A stretch of DNA of 44,185 bases. Source: Bacteroidota bacterium (GTDB lineage Bacteria > Bacteroidota > Bacteroidia > Flavobacteriales_F > PHOS-HE28). The number at the start of each line of letters is the position of its first letter. Positions within the stretch are counted from its first letter, which is position 1. The notes beneath the pieces were generated by a model that worked only from the letters and a program-made list of their open reading frames with translations, searched no databases and was not told the origin of the DNA. This document shows positions 1 to 8,974 of the stretch, in pieces. The position numbers were made by a program, and so were the translations under genes. The DNA is taken from assembly GCA_018267155.1 (NCBI GenBank), contig JAFDZE010000007.1:1-44185 (forward strand), in the 5' to 3' direction.

Positions 1-42
1 GCACGTTCAAAGCCGTTCGGGACCACCCTCGACCATAGCCGC

Positions 43-816
43 ATGAAGTTCATCACCCCGTTCCTGGCCATTGTCGTCGTGGCCACCCTGAGTTCCTGTG
101 TGGGCCGCCGCAGCGTCAACTACCTGCAGGATCCGGCATTGAGCAACACGGCCAAGCTGTTCCCCAACTCACGGTTCCAATACCGTGTCCAGGTGAACGA
201 TGTACTCAGCATCCGTGTACTGGGGCTGGACGACGCCACCGGACGGCTGTTCAACATCGACCAGAACAACAACAACGCCTTGAGCGACGCGGCCATATAC
301 GTCAACGGGTTCAGCGTGGACAAGACCGGGCATGTGCAACTGCCCAGTGTGGGCAAGCTCAAGGTGCAGGGCCTCACCTTGAGTGAAGCCGAGGAACTGG
401 TGCAGCGCAGGATCAACGACATCTTCACCAACGCCACCGTGATCCTCAAACTGGTGAGTTTCCGCGTGAGCGTGCTCGGCTCGGTGAACGCACCCGGCAG
501 CTACCTCATCTACAACAACCAGATCACGCTATTGGACGCACTGGCGCGGGCGGGTGGGCCGCAGGAGTACGCCGACAAGCACCACGTTACCCTGATGCGC
601 CAGAGCGACCAGGGCACCCAGGCGGTGTACGTCGACCTGAGCCGTGCGGACGTCGCCAGCAGCGAATATTACTACCTCCTGCCCAACGACGTGGTATACG
701 TGCCCAGCCTGAAAGCACGACCGCAGCGCATGAACCTGGAGCTTCTCGGCATCCTCTTCTCGGCCATCAGCGCCGCGGCGATCGTGGTCACTGTGGTGCA
801 GAACTCGAACAAGTAA
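43..816 (+). CDS. wza: Polysaccharide export outer-membrane lipoprotein (Wza-like)
   Basis: 257 aa. The N-terminus is a lipoprotein signal peptide with lipobox LSSC, Cys19 being the predicted lipidated residue. A Poly_export domain follows (about 45-130, with QVNDVLSIRV and GHVQLPSVGKLKV). Next comes an SLBB domain (about 140-185, GSVNAPGSYLIYN...LLDALARAGG). A hydrophobic C-terminal helix (about 228-250) could insert in the outer membrane, as the Wza C-terminal helix does. By family, such proteins form the outer-membrane exit pore for capsule or exopolysaccharide. The stop overlaps the start of the Wzc-like gene by 1 nt (TAATG), so the pore and co-polymerase are probably coupled. It is shorter than E. 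coli Wza (about 379 aa), as is common in Bacteroidota. The upstream 42 nt show no clear promoter. Confidence 0.93.
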   Translation: MKFITPFLAIVVVATLSSCVGRRSVNYLQDPALSNTAKLFPNSRFQYRVQVNDVLSIRVLGLDDATGRLFNIDQNNNNALSDAAIYVNGFSVDKTGHVQLPSVGKLKVQGLTLSEAEELVQRRINDIFTNATVILKLVSFRVSVLGSVNAPGSYLIYNNQITLLDALARAGGPQEYADKHHVTLMRQSDQGTQAVYVDLSRADVASSEYYYLLPNDVVYVPSLKARPQRMNLELLGILFSAISAAAIVVTVVQNSNK

Positions 817-3155
817 TGAGCCATTCCGGACCGCAGGATACCATCGATCTGAAGGCGATCTTCGCACGGATGGTCGGCAAGTGGTGGCTGTTCGCCATCA
901 GCATCGCCATTGCCCTGGCGGCGGGCGTGGCGTACATCAAGACCACGCCCAAGTCGTACCGTGTGAAGGCCGTGCTGCGCATGAGCGAAGGGCGGAGGTC
1001 GAGCTTCGGCGGGCAGAAGGAGGAATTCTTGCGCGGTGCGAGCTACCTGAAGACCGATGCGGAGCTGGAGGATGAGATCACCATGATCCGTTCGGTGAGC
1101 AACATGACCGCCACGCTCAGGAAACTCGACTTCACCATCGGCTATTTCGTGAAGGAGAATTTCTTGACGAAGGAGGAGTACGGAACGGCCCCGTACGTGG
1201 TCCACATGGACACCAGCTCGCTCCAGATATGCGGCCTGGCCGTGCATGTGAAGGTGGATACGCTGGCCGGCACCTGGAGGGTATCGGCCGCGGGCAAGAA
1301 CGTGCACCTGTACGATCTGCGCACCGAGAAGGTCGACGATGGCTTCCTGCCCAAGGTGGAGATCGATGAGCTGGTCGCACTGGGCCAGCCTTTCAAGAGC
1401 AAATACCTTTCGTTCAATATTGAATTGCTGCCCGGGCGCGCCATGAAGGCCGGGAGCGAGTACTTTTTCTTCCTGAACCCGATGGATGAGCAGCTGCGCC
1501 AATGGCAGGGCATCACGGAGGTGTCCCCCATGAGCGATGAGAGCAACATCGTGATCCTGACCACCGGGGGCGAGGTGATCAGCAAGCAGGAACGTTTCCT
1601 GGACATGCTGATGGCCACGTACATCCAGAGCGAACAGGACAAGAACACCCAGAAGGGCAAGGCCACCATCGAATTCATCGACGCCACACTGGCGCAGAGC
1701 GACCAACGACTTCGCCAGGCCCAGACCCAGTTGCAGATCGCCCAGTCAGGGGGCAGCATGGGCGATGCCGCCTCGCAGAGCGGTGCGATCAACCAGGAGT
1801 TGTTCCGACTGCAGGATGAGGAAGGGCGCATACGCAGCAAACTCAGCAACCTGAACGCGTTGGTGGCCACCATGAGCGGCGATATGGCCGGGCAGGCGAG
1901 CACCATTGCGGCCACCGGTCTGGACGCGCCCAGCCTGAACAACCTGATCGACAAGTACAACCAGGATGTGCAGCAGCTCCGGACGAATGAACTCAATGTG
2001 AAGATCGCCACCGCACCCATCATCGCCCTGCGCCGCACCGTGCAGACCGAGCGGGACCAGATCGTGCAGAGCGCACAAGCCCTGGTGCATCAGACCCAGA
2101 GCGAACTCGGCGCCTTGCAGTCGCGCATCAGCGTGCTCCAAGGCAAGCTCTACGTGCTCCCCCAGCAGGATGCCCAGCGCCGGATCGCGACCAAGAGCTA
2201 CGAACTCACCGAGGGCATACACAACTACCTGATGGAGAAATCCTACGAGGCGCAGATCGCGGTGAACAGCGACCAGGTGGACAAAAGCGTGGTGGACAGT
2301 GCGCGCCCGGACCCACCCTCCCCCATTGCGCCTGACAAGAAGGTGGTACTGGGCGGGGCCTTCGCCATCGGCTTCATCATCCCCTTGCTGCTGCTCATGC
2401 TGATGGACCTCGTGAACGACAAGATCGGTGGGCTGGACGAACTGAAGCGATTGACCGCGATCCCTATCCTGGCCACCATTCCGAGCAGCAAGCGCAAGCG
2501 CATCACCCCGGACGAACCGAAAAGCCTGCTGGCGGAGAGTTTCCGCACCGCCCGCATCAACCTGCAATATCTGAACGCCAATGCCCCGCGGCAGGTGGTG
2601 GGCATGACCAGCAGCACCAGTGGGGAAGGCAAGACCTTCTGCTCGATCAACCTGGCCACGGTGATCACCCTCAGCGGCAAACGCACCTTGCTGATCGATG
2701 CCGACATGCGCCGTCCGCGCGTACACGAGTACCTCGAGTTGCCCGATGGTCCGGGCCTGAGCACCTTGCTGATCGGGGAATGCACCGTGGAACAGGCCAT
2801 CCGGCGCAGCGGCATACAGGGGCTGGATGTGATCACCGCCGGGCCCATCCCGCCGAACCCGCTGGAACTGGTGGAATCCCCGCGCATGGCCGAACTCTTC
2901 GCAAAAGCCCGTGAACGGTACGATCATATCGTGGTGGACGCCTCGCCCATGGGACTGGTGAGCGAGTTCAAGATCATCATGGGTCATGTGGATGTCATCC
3001 TGTACGTGGTACGCCAGGGCCACACGCGCCGCCCCATGTTGCGCAACGTGAACGAATTGTACCACGACGGCAAACTGCCGCATGCGAATATGATACTCAA
3101 CGACGTGAAGGCAGGTGACGGATACGGGGAGGGATATGGCTACTATACCAAGTAG
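816..3155 (+). CDS. wzc: Polysaccharide co-polymerase / BY-kinase (Wzc-like)
   Basis: 779 aa. A Wzz domain with a first membrane segment (about 22-42) comes first, then a large periplasmic part with coiled coil (about 280-480) and a second membrane segment (about 508-530). The cytoplasmic tyrosine-kinase domain carries Walker A SSTSGEGKT (about 597-606), Walker A' LLIDADMRRP (about 624-633) and Walker B IVVDASPMG (about 705). The C-terminus is a Tyr cluster, GYGEGYGYYTK, the usual autophosphorylation site that controls chain length and export. Tyr phosphorylation here is inferred from the family. The coding end overlaps the flippase start by 20 nt. Confidence 0.94.
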   Translation: MSHSGPQDTIDLKAIFARMVGKWWLFAISIAIALAAGVAYIKTTPKSYRVKAVLRMSEGRRSSFGGQKEEFLRGASYLKTDAELEDEITMIRSVSNMTATLRKLDFTIGYFVKENFLTKEEYGTAPYVVHMDTSSLQICGLAVHVKVDTLAGTWRVSAAGKNVHLYDLRTEKVDDGFLPKVEIDELVALGQPFKSKYLSFNIELLPGRAMKAGSEYFFFLNPMDEQLRQWQGITEVSPMSDESNIVILTTGGEVISKQERFLDMLMATYIQSEQDKNTQKGKATIEFIDATLAQSDQRLRQAQTQLQIAQSGGSMGDAASQSGAINQELFRLQDEEGRIRSKLSNLNALVATMSGDMAGQASTIAATGLDAPSLNNLIDKYNQDVQQLRTNELNVKIATAPIIALRRTVQTERDQIVQSAQALVHQTQSELGALQSRISVLQGKLYVLPQQDAQRRIATKSYELTEGIHNYLMEKSYEAQIAVNSDQVDKSVVDSARPDPPSPIAPDKKVVLGGAFAIGFIIPLLLLMLMDLVNDKIGGLDELKRLTAIPILATIPSSKRKRITPDEPKSLLAESFRTARINLQYLNANAPRQVVGMTSSTSGEGKTFCSINLATVITLSGKRTLLIDADMRRPRVHEYLELPDGPGLSTLLIGECTVEQAIRRSGIQGLDVITAGPIPPNPLELVESPRMAELFAKARERYDHIVVDASPMGLVSEFKIIMGHVDVILYVVRQGHTRRPMLRNVNELYHDGKLPHANMILNDVKAGDGYGEGYGYYTK

Positions 3156-4503
3156 CCCGGTCGGCGGGATGCTCCGATCCGAAGGCTTCCAACGCTACTT
3201 CCGCAACACATCGTGGCTGTTCGTTGACCGTGTTGTGCGGCTGGTCTCCGTCCTAGCGACCAGTTTCTTCGTCGTCCGCTTCCTGGGCCCCGAACTCTTC
3301 GGCGAGCTCAACTATGCGAGTGCTTTCGTGGGCATGTTCTTCGCCCTCACCTCCATGGGCATGGAGGACATCATCACACGCGACCTGGTGCGGCATCCTG
3401 AGCGCAGGGATACCCTGCTGGGGTCGGCCGCGGTACTGAAGCTGGGCGGGTCGGTGGTGCTGTTCATCACTGTGCTGGCCATCGCACTGCTCAAAGGCAT
3501 GCCCGCCTTCAAGGTACTGTTGGTGGCGCTCATCGCGAGCGCCGAATTCCTCAAGCCGCTCTCGGTGATCGAGCCCTTCTTCCACTCGCGGACGCAGGGC
3601 CGCATCGTGGCCAAGGTGAACATCGCGCAATCGATCATCAACGCCCTGTTCCGGATCGGTGTGATCCTGGTGGTGGAGACACCGCAGGACGCCATGATCC
3701 CTCTGGCCCTGTCGTACATCGTTGAAATGGCGACCACCTCCGGCAGTTACCTCCTGGCATACAGGAACCAGGGGCTCAACTGGCGGGCATGGCGGTTCGA
3801 TCGCGTACTGGCCATCGACCTGCTGCGCCAATCCTGGCCGTTGATCGTGTTCGGCATCGCTTTGTACGTGCAAGCCAAGATCGACCAGGTGATCATCGGC
3901 GACGTGCTGCGCGACCAGTTGGGCGAAGGCGGTGCCGATGCCGAGGTGGGCCAATACTCGGCCGCGCTCAAAATGATCGAATCGCTCGGCTTCCTGCCCA
4001 GTATCGTGGCGGCCAGTCTCGCCCCGGCGATCACCCGGGCCCACATGCAGGACCGGGCACTTTTCGAGCGGCGCGTCACCGATCAATACCGGCTGATGTT
4101 CCTGCTCTTCCTGGTGACCGCCATTCCCCTTTACTTCCTCGCCCCGCCGTTCATGACATGGTTCTACGGGGAGGAATTCAACGAGGCGGGGCAGCTGCTC
4201 GCCCTCTTCGCCATCCGCCTGTTCTTCACCAACATGGGCGTGGCGAAAACCGCTTTCATCACCAACGAGGGACTGTTCCGCTACTCGATGATCACGGCGA
4301 TCGTCGGTGCCGTGTGCAACATCGTGCTCAACCTCTTGTTGATACCGGGCTTGCACGCCAAGGGGGCCATCTGGGCCATGATCATCAGTTTCCTCATCAG
4401 CAACTTCCTGCTGGACTTGTTCTACCGCGAGGCCCGGCCCAACTTCAAATGGACCATGCACGCCATAGCCACCTTCTGGCGTGTGCGGCATGCCACCGCA
4501 TGA
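3136..4503 (+). CDS. Polysaccharide flippase (Wzx/RfbX, MOP superfamily)
   Basis: 455 aa from ATG 3136. An in-frame ATG exists at 3115, but 3136 has a strong Shine-Dalgarno (GGGGAGGG at 3126-3133) and starts next to the expected N-terminus. The protein is a chain of about 12-14 hydrophobic helices with the polysaccharide-biosynthesis profile (FFVVRFLGPELFGELNYA near the start, and NIVLNLLLIPGLHAKGAIWA near the end). By family it moves undecaprenyl-diphosphate-linked repeat units across the inner membrane. It overlaps the Wzc-like gene by 20 nt, so its ribosome site lies inside the Tyr-cluster codons of that gene. Substrate cannot be told from sequence. Confidence 0.9.
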   Translation: MATIPSSPVGGMLRSEGFQRYFRNTSWLFVDRVVRLVSVLATSFFVVRFLGPELFGELNYASAFVGMFFALTSMGMEDIITRDLVRHPERRDTLLGSAAVLKLGGSVVLFITVLAIALLKGMPAFKVLLVALIASAEFLKPLSVIEPFFHSRTQGRIVAKVNIAQSIINALFRIGVILVVETPQDAMIPLALSYIVEMATTSGSYLLAYRNQGLNWRAWRFDRVLAIDLLRQSWPLIVFGIALYVQAKIDQVIIGDVLRDQLGEGGADAEVGQYSAALKMIESLGFLPSIVAASLAPAITRAHMQDRALFERRVTDQYRLMFLLFLVTAIPLYFLAPPFMTWFYGEEFNEAGQLLALFAIRLFFTNMGVAKTAFITNEGLFRYSMITAIVGAVCNIVLNLLLIPGLHAKGAIWAMIISFLISNFLLDLFYREARPNFKWTMHAIATFWRVRHATA

Positions 4504-4510
4504 TCGAGCG

Positions 4511-5827
4511 ATGAACCGGACCAGCGAACGGACATGGCGCATCGACGCCGATCACGGACCGGGGCCCGTACTGGTCAACAGGGATCTGGTGCCATTGCGT
4601 CCCGCCCTTTTCAACAACTTCAACTGCGAGCACTGCGGTGCACCGGGGCCCGCGCCCGTGCGCGACGTGTTCATCGGGATCCAGATACTCGGCGAATACG
4701 CATGCGGTTCCTGTGGCACACGTTTCTTCCGCGACCTGCCCGTCGGTTTCCAAGTGGACCTGCCACTGGCCTTCACCACGGAGGAGAGACGCATCCTGCA
4801 CTGGAACGCCGAACCGTGGATCACCTATCCGGAGTACGCCGTCCCGACCGATCCCGGTCCGCGTACCGAACGCAAGGTGTACCGGGAGCATGACCGGATC
4901 ATCGTACTCAATACGCTGGACCATTTGTACGGCCATGTGCTGTTGAAGCTGTACAACGCGCAGCACTATCTGGACCATTACAAGGACCGGGGCCTGGTGG
5001 TGATCGTGCCACGGATGTTCGAATGGCTGGTGCCGAAGGGCGTGGCCGAGACCTGGGTGGTGGACCAGAAACTCTCGCAGGCCCGCGCCTGGCACCCCGC
5101 GATCGATCGCTTCGTGCAGGAGCAGTTGCCGCGGTACAAGGAGGTGGACCTGGCGCGGGGTTGGGGGCATCCGAACATGGCGGGCGTTGATATCAGCCGC
5201 TTCACCGGCGTGGAGCCGTTCCCGCTCGACCAGTATGTATCCACCGCTCCGCACATCACCTTCGTGGCCCGCACGGACCGGCTCTGGTTCCGCACGACCC
5301 TGGGCAAGTTGTGCTACCGGGCGATCGGTGCCCTGGGGCTGAGGAACAGTCTGGGGCGCTGGTTCACCTATCGGCAATCGGCCATGATGCGCAGCGTGAT
5401 GCGCCGGGTGAAGCGGGCCCTGCCCGATGCCTCATTCACGGTAGTGGGTCTGGCGCCATCGGGCGGCTTCGAGGGCCTTGCCGAGGACCTGCGTACCATG
5501 CGCATGGACACGGGGACCGAATTGCAATGGTGCCGTGCCTATGCCCGGAGCCACATCGTGGTGGGCGTGCACGGCAGCAACATGCTGCTGCCCACGGCGC
5601 ATGCAGCGGGCCTCATCGAGATCCTGCCGCGAGACCGCTTCGGCAACTTCGGCCAGGACGTGAGCATCCGCTATCGCGACCGCATGCAACTCTTCCTGTA
5701 CCGGTTCGTGGACGAGTTCGCGGACCCGGGAACCGTTGCGCGCAACGCGGTGTCGATGATCAGGCATTTCACGGTGTACCACCGCAACAACATCACCAAT
5801 ACCTTCGGGCTCCACCGCACATCATGA
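4511..5827 (+). CDS. GT61-like (DUF563) glycosyltransferase with N-terminal CxxC pairs
   Basis: 438 aa from ATG 4511, which follows the flippase stop by 7 nt; ATGs at 4481 and 4490 would overlap the flippase and are less likely. The C-terminal half matches the GT61/DUF563 pattern VVGVHGSNMLLPTAHAAGL (about 349-368), the motif that usually reads VGxHGAGL...P. The N-terminal 80 residues are unusual: CEHCG (Cys39, Cys42) and CGSCG (Cys65, Cys68) form a likely treble-clef or zinc-ribbon site. The acceptor and sugar are unknown. The stop overlaps the next gene (ATGA), so it belongs to the polysaccharide operon. GT61 is a reasonable call but remote. Confidence 0.72.
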   Translation: MNRTSERTWRIDADHGPGPVLVNRDLVPLRPALFNNFNCEHCGAPGPAPVRDVFIGIQILGEYACGSCGTRFFRDLPVGFQVDLPLAFTTEERRILHWNAEPWITYPEYAVPTDPGPRTERKVYREHDRIIVLNTLDHLYGHVLLKLYNAQHYLDHYKDRGLVVIVPRMFEWLVPKGVAETWVVDQKLSQARAWHPAIDRFVQEQLPRYKEVDLARGWGHPNMAGVDISRFTGVEPFPLDQYVSTAPHITFVARTDRLWFRTTLGKLCYRAIGALGLRNSLGRWFTYRQSAMMRSVMRRVKRALPDASFTVVGLAPSGGFEGLAEDLRTMRMDTGTELQWCRAYARSHIVVGVHGSNMLLPTAHAAGLIEILPRDRFGNFGQDVSIRYRDRMQLFLYRFVDEFADPGTVARNAVSMIRHFTVYHRNNITNTFGLHRTS

Positions 5828-6819
5828 GCGAGCAGCCGTACACGATGCGCACCGCGGTGCTCTTCATCGCCTTCCGGCGAGTGGAAGAGAGCACGGCGGT
5901 GTTCCAGGCGATCCGTGAGGCCCGCCCGCCACGGCTTTACTTCGCTGTGGACGCGCCTCGCCCCGGCAAGCCCGAAGAAGCCGCCCAAGTTGCCCGCATC
6001 CGTGAGCTGGCCGGGCTGGTGGACTGGCCCTGCGAATTGAAGACCCTGTTCAACGAGGTGAACAAGGGCGTGAAGTACGGTCCGTGGAACGCGATGAAGT
6101 GGTTCTTCGACCAGGAGGAGGAGGGGATCATCCTGGAGGACGACTGCCTGCCGCACCCCACATGGTTCCGCTTCGCGGAGGACCTGTTGGAACACCACCG
6201 GCACGACCAACGGATCTGGGCGATCATCGGGAACAACCTGATGGACGAATGGATGCCCGCGAACGACGATTCGTACTACTACACCGCGCACGGATACGGC
6301 GCGTACTGGGGATGGGCCAGTTGGCGCCGTACATGGGAACGGTACGACCTGGACATGAAGGACTGGCCTGAGCTGCGGAAGAGCGGTCTCCTGGACGACC
6401 ACTGCCTCTCCAACAATGAACGGATCGAGGCCAACGCGATCTTCGAGAGCTCATGGAGCGGCCATATCGTGGGCTGGGACTTCCAGTTCGATTACAGCCG
6501 CACGATCAACGGTGCGATGAACATCATCCCGAACGTGAACCTGATCCGCAACATCGGCTTCGGGAACGACGGGACCAACACGCTGAGCGGGCTGGACCCC
6601 CGGAACAAGGATGGCCGCCAGGCGATGGGATTCCCGCTGAAACACCCGAAATTTTTCCTCGTGGACAGGGATCGCGATCTGGCCTATTTCTCGAAGTACA
6701 TCGAACCCAGCCGCCTGCGCAAGTTCAAGGACCTGATCAAGAGCCTGCTGCCCGCTGAAGTGGACAAGGCGGTAACCCCCTTCCTCGGCAAGCTGCAGCG
6801 CAAGCTGGGTCTGCACTGA
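5824..6819 (+). CDS. GT-A fold glycosyltransferase, HlpA-like
   Basis: 331 aa from ATG 5824, which overlaps the previous stop (ATGA). Open frame continues upstream, but that part is only the other frame of the GT61-like gene. The N-terminus (TAVLFIAFRRVEESTAVFQAI) and the acidic motif GIILEDDCLPH (about 104-114) are typical of nucleotide-diphospho-sugar transferases, with EDD the probable metal/UDP-sugar site. The middle (YYYTAHGYGAYWGWASWRR) and the C-terminal IGFGNDGTNT motif are typical of Bacteroidota proteins annotated as hemolytic protein HlpA-like. Despite that name, a sugar-transfer role fits the domain and the neighbours. Sugar specificity is unknown. A terminal charged tail (about 290-331) resembles a membrane-associating helix. 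Confidence 0.8.
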   Translation: MSEQPYTMRTAVLFIAFRRVEESTAVFQAIREARPPRLYFAVDAPRPGKPEEAAQVARIRELAGLVDWPCELKTLFNEVNKGVKYGPWNAMKWFFDQEEEGIILEDDCLPHPTWFRFAEDLLEHHRHDQRIWAIIGNNLMDEWMPANDDSYYYTAHGYGAYWGWASWRRTWERYDLDMKDWPELRKSGLLDDHCLSNNERIEANAIFESSWSGHIVGWDFQFDYSRTINGAMNIIPNVNLIRNIGFGNDGTNTLSGLDPRNKDGRQAMGFPLKHPKFFLVDRDRDLAYFSKYIEPSRLRKFKDLIKSLLPAEVDKAVTPFLGKLQRKLGLH

Positions 6820-6836
6820 ACCCTGGATCCCGAGCC

Positions 6837-8141
6837 GTGCTCTCCAAACGAAAACTGGTGAACGCCCTCTTCGTGGCGGGTTTCCCGGTTTACGGCATCG
6901 GTACGTATCTCATGTTCGATCCCGCGATGGGATGGAGCCTCGGTCTGTTGTTCGCCAGTTCGCCCTTCACCGCGATCATCCTTTTCCACCTGGTGGACCT
7001 GCTGTACCGGAGGAGGTTCGCGGTGCATGTGGGGCCGCTTTTCTGGTTGTGCTGCGCGGTGATCCTCTCATTCGACGCGTCGGTGCTCATGGGCCTGCAT
7101 TACCGCAGCCCGGTGCTCATACCGGCGAACGCCGTGGCCATCATCCTTCAATGCACCGTACCATACCTGGCCGCGGTGATCGTACAGGTGTACAACCGTG
7201 ATGTGGACGGCTTTGACTGGTCCTCCATGCTGATGAAGTGCCTCTTCGCGCTCATCGGCATCAACCTGCTGGGCATGGGGGCCGGGCTTCACAACAAACT
7301 GCACAGTTTCGAGGGGCGGGCGAGTTTCCCCTTCGTGCTCGGCATTTACGAAGCAGCCCACTTGCTGGCCTTCGTGAACCTGGTGCTGCTCTTCTACATG
7401 CGCGACGTTGCCCGCCGTCCCGTTCGTTTCGCCCTCATGTTGGCCTTCTATCTGTTGAATTTGGCGATCATCATGAGCGTGAACAGCCGCCTCTCCTTCA
7501 TGGTCTTCTTCGTGATGACCGTGCTGGTACTCGTTCGCGCGGTGAGGGCCGTACGCGGATTGTACTGGACCTCGTTGTTCACCATGCCCATCATGGTCAG
7601 CTTCGCGCTGCTGATCTACGAGGTCCTCTCGTTGCCCTTCTTCACCGCCCTGCTCTCCCGTGTGGACAAGAAGGACGTGACCACGTACAACGGTCGCACG
7701 TACATCTGGGAGTCGGCATGGGACTGGGCCACCACCGATGGCCGTGGTCTGCTGCTCGGCAACGGCTACAACGGGCAATACCGCCTGCACCTGCTCGAAT
7801 ATGTGGCCAAGCTCTGGGGAGCGGACGCCTCGTACAACCTGCACATGCACAGCGCTTTTCTGGAATTCTTCGTGAACCAGGGTATCGTGGGGGTCCTGCT
7901 CATGTACTGGCTTTACTGGCAGGCGATGAAGCATTGTTACGACCATTACCGCCGGAACACGGCGATGGCCCCCTTGTACGGTGGGCTGCTGTACCTGTTG
8001 TTCGTCTGGCAGATCGACATAACGGGTTATGGCTACTACCTCGGCTTCATGCTGCTATTGATGATCATGGCCCCATTTTCGATCAAAGCCTCCGCGATCA
8101 CCGGAAAACGGACCGACCTGGACGGCCGGTATCTCTCATGA
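6837..8141 (+). CDS. Polysaccharide polymerase / O-antigen ligase-like membrane protein (Wzy-like)
   Basis: 434 aa from GTG 6837, 17 nt after the previous stop. No ATG near the expected N-terminus fits better. About 10-12 hydrophobic helices are visible, with a long soluble loop (about 280-340: TYNGRTYIWESAWDWATTDG...LLEYVAKLWGADASYNLHMHSAFLEFF). A large periplasmic loop with NGRxxxWE and an H-x-S/N-x-F motif is the hallmark of Wzy_C/O-antigen ligase proteins. By family it polymerises repeat units or ligates chains at the periplasmic face. Its position between Wzx and the transferases favours Wzy. The stop overlaps the next ATG (ATGA). Confidence 0.82.
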   Translation: MLSKRKLVNALFVAGFPVYGIGTYLMFDPAMGWSLGLLFASSPFTAIILFHLVDLLYRRRFAVHVGPLFWLCCAVILSFDASVLMGLHYRSPVLIPANAVAIILQCTVPYLAAVIVQVYNRDVDGFDWSSMLMKCLFALIGINLLGMGAGLHNKLHSFEGRASFPFVLGIYEAAHLLAFVNLVLLFYMRDVARRPVRFALMLAFYLLNLAIIMSVNSRLSFMVFFVMTVLVLVRAVRAVRGLYWTSLFTMPIMVSFALLIYEVLSLPFFTALLSRVDKKDVTTYNGRTYIWESAWDWATTDGRGLLLGNGYNGQYRLHLLEYVAKLWGADASYNLHMHSAFLEFFVNQGIVGVLLMYWLYWQAMKHCYDHYRRNTAMAPLYGGLLYLLFVWQIDITGYGYYLGFMLLLMIMAPFSIKASAITGKRTDLDGRYLS

Positions 8142-8974
8142 ATATCAGGCAGGGCGGTCGTCGGGACCGGGGCATCGGGCCACCCACCGGGGATCACCCC
8201 CTGGTGAGCATCGTCACCGTGGTGTACAACGGCGCGACCACCATCGAGCGGACCATCCTGAGTGTGCTGTCCCAGACATGGCCGCGCATCGAGTACATCA
8301 TCGTGGACGGCGGCAGCACCGATGGGACACTCGATATCCTGCGCCGCTACGAGGACAGGATCGATCTGTGGCAAAGTTCCCCGGACAAGGGGATCTACGA
8401 CGCGATGAACAAAGGTGTCGCGCTGTGTACCGGCGATTGGGTCGGCCTGATCAATGCGGACGACTGGTATCCCGATGATGCGGTCGCAACGGCCATGACG
8501 GCGGCCGGGGAACGGCAAGGGATCAATATCGTGCATGGCGACATCCTGATCCATTACCCCAATGGCACCAGCAAGGTGAAGCACCCGAAGGTGAGCGGCT
8601 TCCTGCTCAAGTACTGGGAAATGACGCTGAATCACCCGGGCTTCTTCGTTCGGCGCTCCTTTTATACCGGCCGACCGTTCAACACCACGTTCCGTGTGAG
8701 CGGCGATCATCACTGGACACTGCGCGCCTGGTTGGAAGGCCCGCACATGTTCCTCCGGGTCCCCGCCGTACTGGCCCATTTCAGCGCGGGGGGCGCCAGT
8801 GGGGCTGTTCCCTTGGCCAAGGGCCTGCGCGAAGGGGATGCCATCGGTCACGATCTGGGGTTCAGCGCGTGGGATCGTTTCCTGGGCCGCGTCGTGCGAA
8901 CGGCCCTGCACGTTCCCGCACAGGCCAAGTTGTGGTTCAACCAGTTCGTGGCACCTTTACTGCGCCGAAAATGA
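8138..8974 (+). CDS. Family 2 glycosyltransferase
   Basis: 278 aa from ATG 8138 (ATGA overlap with the polymerase stop). The GT2 signature begins at about residue 24 (VSIVTVVYNGATTIERTI) and includes EYIIVDGGSTDGT. It continues with DKGIYDAMNKGV and the metal-binding region GLINADDWYPDD (about 100-111). This is the WcaA-like subgroup seen in colanic-acid-type clusters. It is cytoplasmic or membrane-associated and adds one sugar to the lipid-linked repeat unit; donor and linkage are not predictable. The next gene, a WcaB-like acetyltransferase, overlaps by 4 nt. Confidence 0.9.
   Translation: MNIRQGGRRDRGIGPPTGDHPLVSIVTVVYNGATTIERTILSVLSQTWPRIEYIIVDGGSTDGTLDILRRYEDRIDLWQSSPDKGIYDAMNKGVALCTGDWVGLINADDWYPDDAVATAMTAAGERQGINIVHGDILIHYPNGTSKVKHPKVSGFLLKYWEMTLNHPGFFVRRSFYTGRPFNTTFRVSGDHHWTLRAWLEGPHMFLRVPAVLAHFSAGGASGAVPLAKGLREGDAIGHDLGFSAWDRFLGRVVRTALHVPAQAKLWFNQFVAPLLRRK

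Noticed and set aside
1746-3083. Minus-strand open frame opposite the Wzc-like gene
   Set aside because: No motif, typical antisense composition, while the plus strand carries full kinase motifs.
5824-6819. Hemolysin
   Set aside because: The HlpA-like name is used for similar proteins, but the acidic GT-A motif and the locus point to a glycosyltransferase.
7238-8137. N-terminal extension of the GT2 gene
   Set aside because: It reads the polymerase gene in another frame; the GT2 family start and the ATGA overlap fix the start at 8138.
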